Part shown: positions 16,462-18,268 of the stretch, in pieces
Numbering within the stretch: the stretch's first letter is position 1
Layout of the letters: the number at the start of each line of letters is the position of its first letter
Assembly: GCA_947258805.1 (NCBI GenBank)
Contig: CAMYJV010000112.1
Span: forward strand, 1-18,268
DNA length: 18,268 bases
Direction: 5' to 3'
Origin: an uncultured Gammaproteobacteria bacterium
Lineage (GTDB): Bacteria > Pseudomonadota > Gammaproteobacteria > GCA-2729495
Notes under the pieces: model-generated
What the model was told of the DNA's origin: nothing
The model's input: only the letters and a program-made list of their open reading frames with translations
The model's database searches: none
Translations under genes and position numbers: made by a program

Positions 16462-16484
16462 TTACTTAAGTAATTGATTATAAT
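16462..16484. promoter_or_regulatory. AT-rich divergent promoter region with a 12-base palindrome
   Basis: The perfect palindrome TTACTTAAGTAA (16462-16473) is next to TATAAT (16479-16484), which is an exact -10 on the plus strand; the same AT stretch can also be read as a -10 on the minus strand. No good -35 (TTGACA) stands at 17 bases on either side. It lies between the minus-strand unknown gene and mltF, about 110 bases before the mltF start. The palindrome may be an operator. Confidence 0.35.
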
Positions 16485-16594
16485 ATTACAAAAGGCTCGG
16501 ACTGGCCGATGGTGAGCCACTGTCAACATGGCATGCGCAGCGGCTGCGTGCTAGCGTAAATGCATGACGGCGCCCCCCGGTGCAGGAGCCTGTC

Positions 16595-18019
16595 GTGACC
16601 AGGTTCCTGCTGGTCCTGACCCTGTGCGCCGCGCTGGCCACCTGCAGCCAGGCCCCGACGCTGCTCGAGGAGGTGCGACTGCTAGGCGAGCTGCGCGTGC
16701 TCACCAGCGAAAGCCCCACCACGTACTACCAGGGTCCCCGGGGGCCCATGGGTCCGGAATTCGAACTCGCCCGGGGCTTCGCCCGGTTCCTCGGTGTAGC
16801 ACTGCGGATGGACAGTGTCGGCCAGTTTCACGAACTGCTGCCCCGGGTAGAAATCGGCCGGGCGCACATGGCTGCCGCCGGGCTCACGGTGACGAACAAA
16901 CGCAGCCGTCGCGTTACCTTTGGCCCCGCTTACCAGACCGTGACCCAACATGTGGTCTATCGCCGCGGCACCCGGCGCCCGCGGTCCGCGCAAGACCTGG
17001 TGGGCAAGAAGGTGGAAGTCATTGCTGCCAGCAGCTTCGCCGAGCGGCTGCGGGGTCTGCAACGGGAGTTGCCCGACCTGGTCTTCACGGAGAACCCGGC
17101 CGCTGACGTGGCGGAACTTCTGGTGGCCGTCAACCAGCGGCAAATCGACTACACGGTGGCGGATTCCAACCAGTTCGAGATCTACCGCAACCTGGCGCCG
17201 GAGATCAGGCCGGGGCTGATGCTCGCCGATCGCGACGACCTGGCCTGGGCTTTCCCCCGCCGCGACGACAGCCTGATCCGGGAAGCCGAGCGCTATATCG
17301 ATTTCATCAACAAGAGTGGCGAGCTGAAGCGCATTCTCGACCGCTACTACGGACATACCGGCCAGTTCGACTACGTCGGCACGCGTCGGCTCATCCGCGA
17401 CTATGACGCGAAGCTGCCGGAGTATCAGCCGATGTTCAAGGCAGCGGCTGCTGAAATTGGCATGGACTGGCGTCTGCTGGCCGCCATCGGCTACCAGGAA
17501 TCCCTGTGGGATCCGGACGCAGTGTCGCCCACCGGCGTGCGCGGCATCATGATGCTGACCGAGAGAACCGCCGACTATATCGGCGTGGAAGACCGGGTCG
17601 ACCCGGCCCAGAGCATAGCCGGCGGCGCTGACTATATCAGCCGCATGAAGGCTCGCTTCGCCGAAACCCGTGAGCCGGACCGCACCTGGTTCGCCCTCGC
17701 CGCCTACAACATCGGCTACGCCCACGTGCAGGATGCCCGCGCGCTCACGCGCGACCAGGGCCTGAATGCCGATGTGTGGGTGCACGTGCGGGAACATTTC
17801 GAGAAGCTCAGCCAGGCCCGCTGGTACCGGCAAACCAAGCACGGCTACGCGCCGGGCTGGGAGCCGGTGCGCTATGTGGAGAACGTGCGCAATTACTACG
17901 ACATCCTGGTGTGGCTCACGTTGGAGGAATCCGACGAATCAGAAGCCGAACCTGAAGACGGTGACGAGCCGCTGACGGTGGCCGCCCAGCGGTCCGCAGT
18001 CAGAAACGAAACAGGCTAA
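16595..18019 (+). CDS. mltF: Membrane-bound lytic murein transglycosylase F
   Basis: 474 residues in the MltF architecture: an N-terminal SBP_bac_3 solute-binding domain (about 30-253) and a C-terminal SLT lysozyme-like domain (about 285-400). MltF cleaves peptidoglycan glycan strands with formation of 1,6-anhydro-MurNAc ends. The catalytic glutamate is E302 in AAIGYQESLWDPDAVSPTG, and FALAAYNIGYAHVQDA is the SLT motif III. I chose GTG 16595 because AGGAG stands six bases before it; GTG 16580 in frame would add five residues. The N-terminus (FLLVLTLCAALATC) ends in a lipoprotein-like Cys17, with Thr at the -1 position instead of the usual Gly/Ala/Ser, so lipidation is plausible but not certain. 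The C-terminus is a Glu/Asp-rich tail. It converges on tadA with a 4-base overlap at the 3' ends. Confidence 0.93.
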   Translation: MTRFLLVLTLCAALATCSQAPTLLEEVRLLGELRVLTSESPTTYYQGPRGPMGPEFELARGFARFLGVALRMDSVGQFHELLPRVEIGRAHMAAAGLTVTNKRSRRVTFGPAYQTVTQHVVYRRGTRRPRSAQDLVGKKVEVIAASSFAERLRGLQRELPDLVFTENPAADVAELLVAVNQRQIDYTVADSNQFEIYRNLAPEIRPGLMLADRDDLAWAFPRRDDSLIREAERYIDFINKSGELKRILDRYYGHTGQFDYVGTRRLIRDYDAKLPEYQPMFKAAAAEIGMDWRLLAAIGYQESLWDPDAVSPTGVRGIMMLTERTADYIGVEDRVDPAQSIAGGADYISRMKARFAETREPDRTWFALAAYNIGYAHVQDARALTRDQGLNADVWVHVREHFEKLSQARWYRQTKHGYAPGWEPVRYVENVRNYYDILVWLTLEESDESEAEPEDGDEPLTVAAQRSAVRNETG

Positions 18020-18268
18020 GTCCGCCTGGCTCGGAAGAAGTCCTGCAGCAGCGCCGCGGCCGCGTCGCCTTCCACCCCGCCTTCAACTTCCAGCCGGTGA
18101 TTCAGGGCCGGCGACCGCACGATGTCGAACACGGTGCCGGCCGCGCCCGCGCGCAGATCCGGTGCGCCGTAGACCAGCCGCTCCACCCTGGCGTGCACCA
18201 GCGCGCCGGCGCACATCGGACACGGCTCCAGGCTCACATACAGGGTGGTGTCCGGCAGGCGATAGTTG
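18016..18268 (-). CDS. tadA: tRNA-specific adenosine deaminase, C-terminal part (5' end outside window)
   Basis: The frame is open to the window edge and encodes the last 83 residues. NYRLPDTTLYVSLEPCPMCAGALVHARVE includes the PCxxC zinc-binding half of the cytidine/deoxycytidylate deaminase fold, and LVYGAPDLRAGAAGTVFD is the conserved TadA stretch. The HAE motif with the proton-shuttle glutamate lies beyond the edge. TadA makes inosine at the wobble position of tRNA-Arg(ACG). The end LLQDFFRARR is typical. Its stop overlaps the mltF stop by four bases in convergent orientation; mltF and tadA are also neighbours in enteric bacteria. Confidence 0.95.
   Translation of the reverse strand, partial: NYRLPDTTLYVSLEPCPMCAGALVHARVERLVYGAPDLRAGAAGTVFDIVRSPALNHRLEVEGGVEGDAAAALLQDFFRARRT

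Noticed and set aside
16482..16511. A sigma-28 promoter for mltF around GCCGATGG.
   Set aside because: The -10 core is present but the -35 at the correct distance (TTACAAAA) does not match, and mltF is not a flagellar gene.

Overview
The window looks like chromosomal DNA from a high-GC, flagellated, Gram-negative gammaproteobacterium. The grounds are a sigma-28 (FliA) type promoter before a PomA/MotC-type flagellar stator pair, outer-membrane DUF481 proteins, a lipoprotein-like MltF next to tadA, and an Mrp-type cation/proton antiporter operon. No close relative can be named from sequence alone.

Layout. (1) 1-2779, plus strand: the 3' end of a class I SAM methyltransferase, an unrecognised 125-residue protein, and an Old Yellow Enzyme/trimethylamine-dehydrogenase-type flavoenzyme broken by an internal, frame-changing deletion. 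(2) 2828-10029, minus strand: a tightly overlapping Mrp-like operon in the order E, F, G, A-tail/B fusion, C, D1, D2, D3. It has no NuoL-like full-length MrpA but three D-type membrane subunits; D2 is frameshifted near its 3' end. (3) 10238-12575, plus strand: an intact DUF481 outer-membrane protein and a Bcr/CflA drug-efflux-like MFS transporter. (4) 12704-13938, minus strand: tRNA-Ser(CGA) with a 16-bp terminator hairpin, and a second DUF481 gene that is frameshifted. (5) 14153-16050, plus strand: a DsbA-like 5' remnant whose tail contains a sigma-28 promoter, a structured leader, then the stator genes motA/pomA and motB/pomB. (6) 16055-18268: a small unknown gene (minus), mltF (plus) and the 3' part of tadA (minus).

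How the parts work together. The Mrp-like operon should make one inner-membrane complex exchanging Na+ (or another monovalent cation) for H+. The PomA/PomB-type stator uses an ion gradient for motility; whether H+ or Na+ cannot be decided here. MltF, TadA and tRNA-Ser are housekeeping functions.

The main points for a second look are: a motA leader with four copies of one heptamer that can pair in mutually exclusive ways; the Mrp operon composition; and four damaged genes within 18 kb. Two of the four carry the same type of shift (one base missing or two extra), so either real gene decay or assembly errors must be considered. I found no CRISPR array, insertion sequence, prophage or clear defence system, and nothing I would call a wholly new system.
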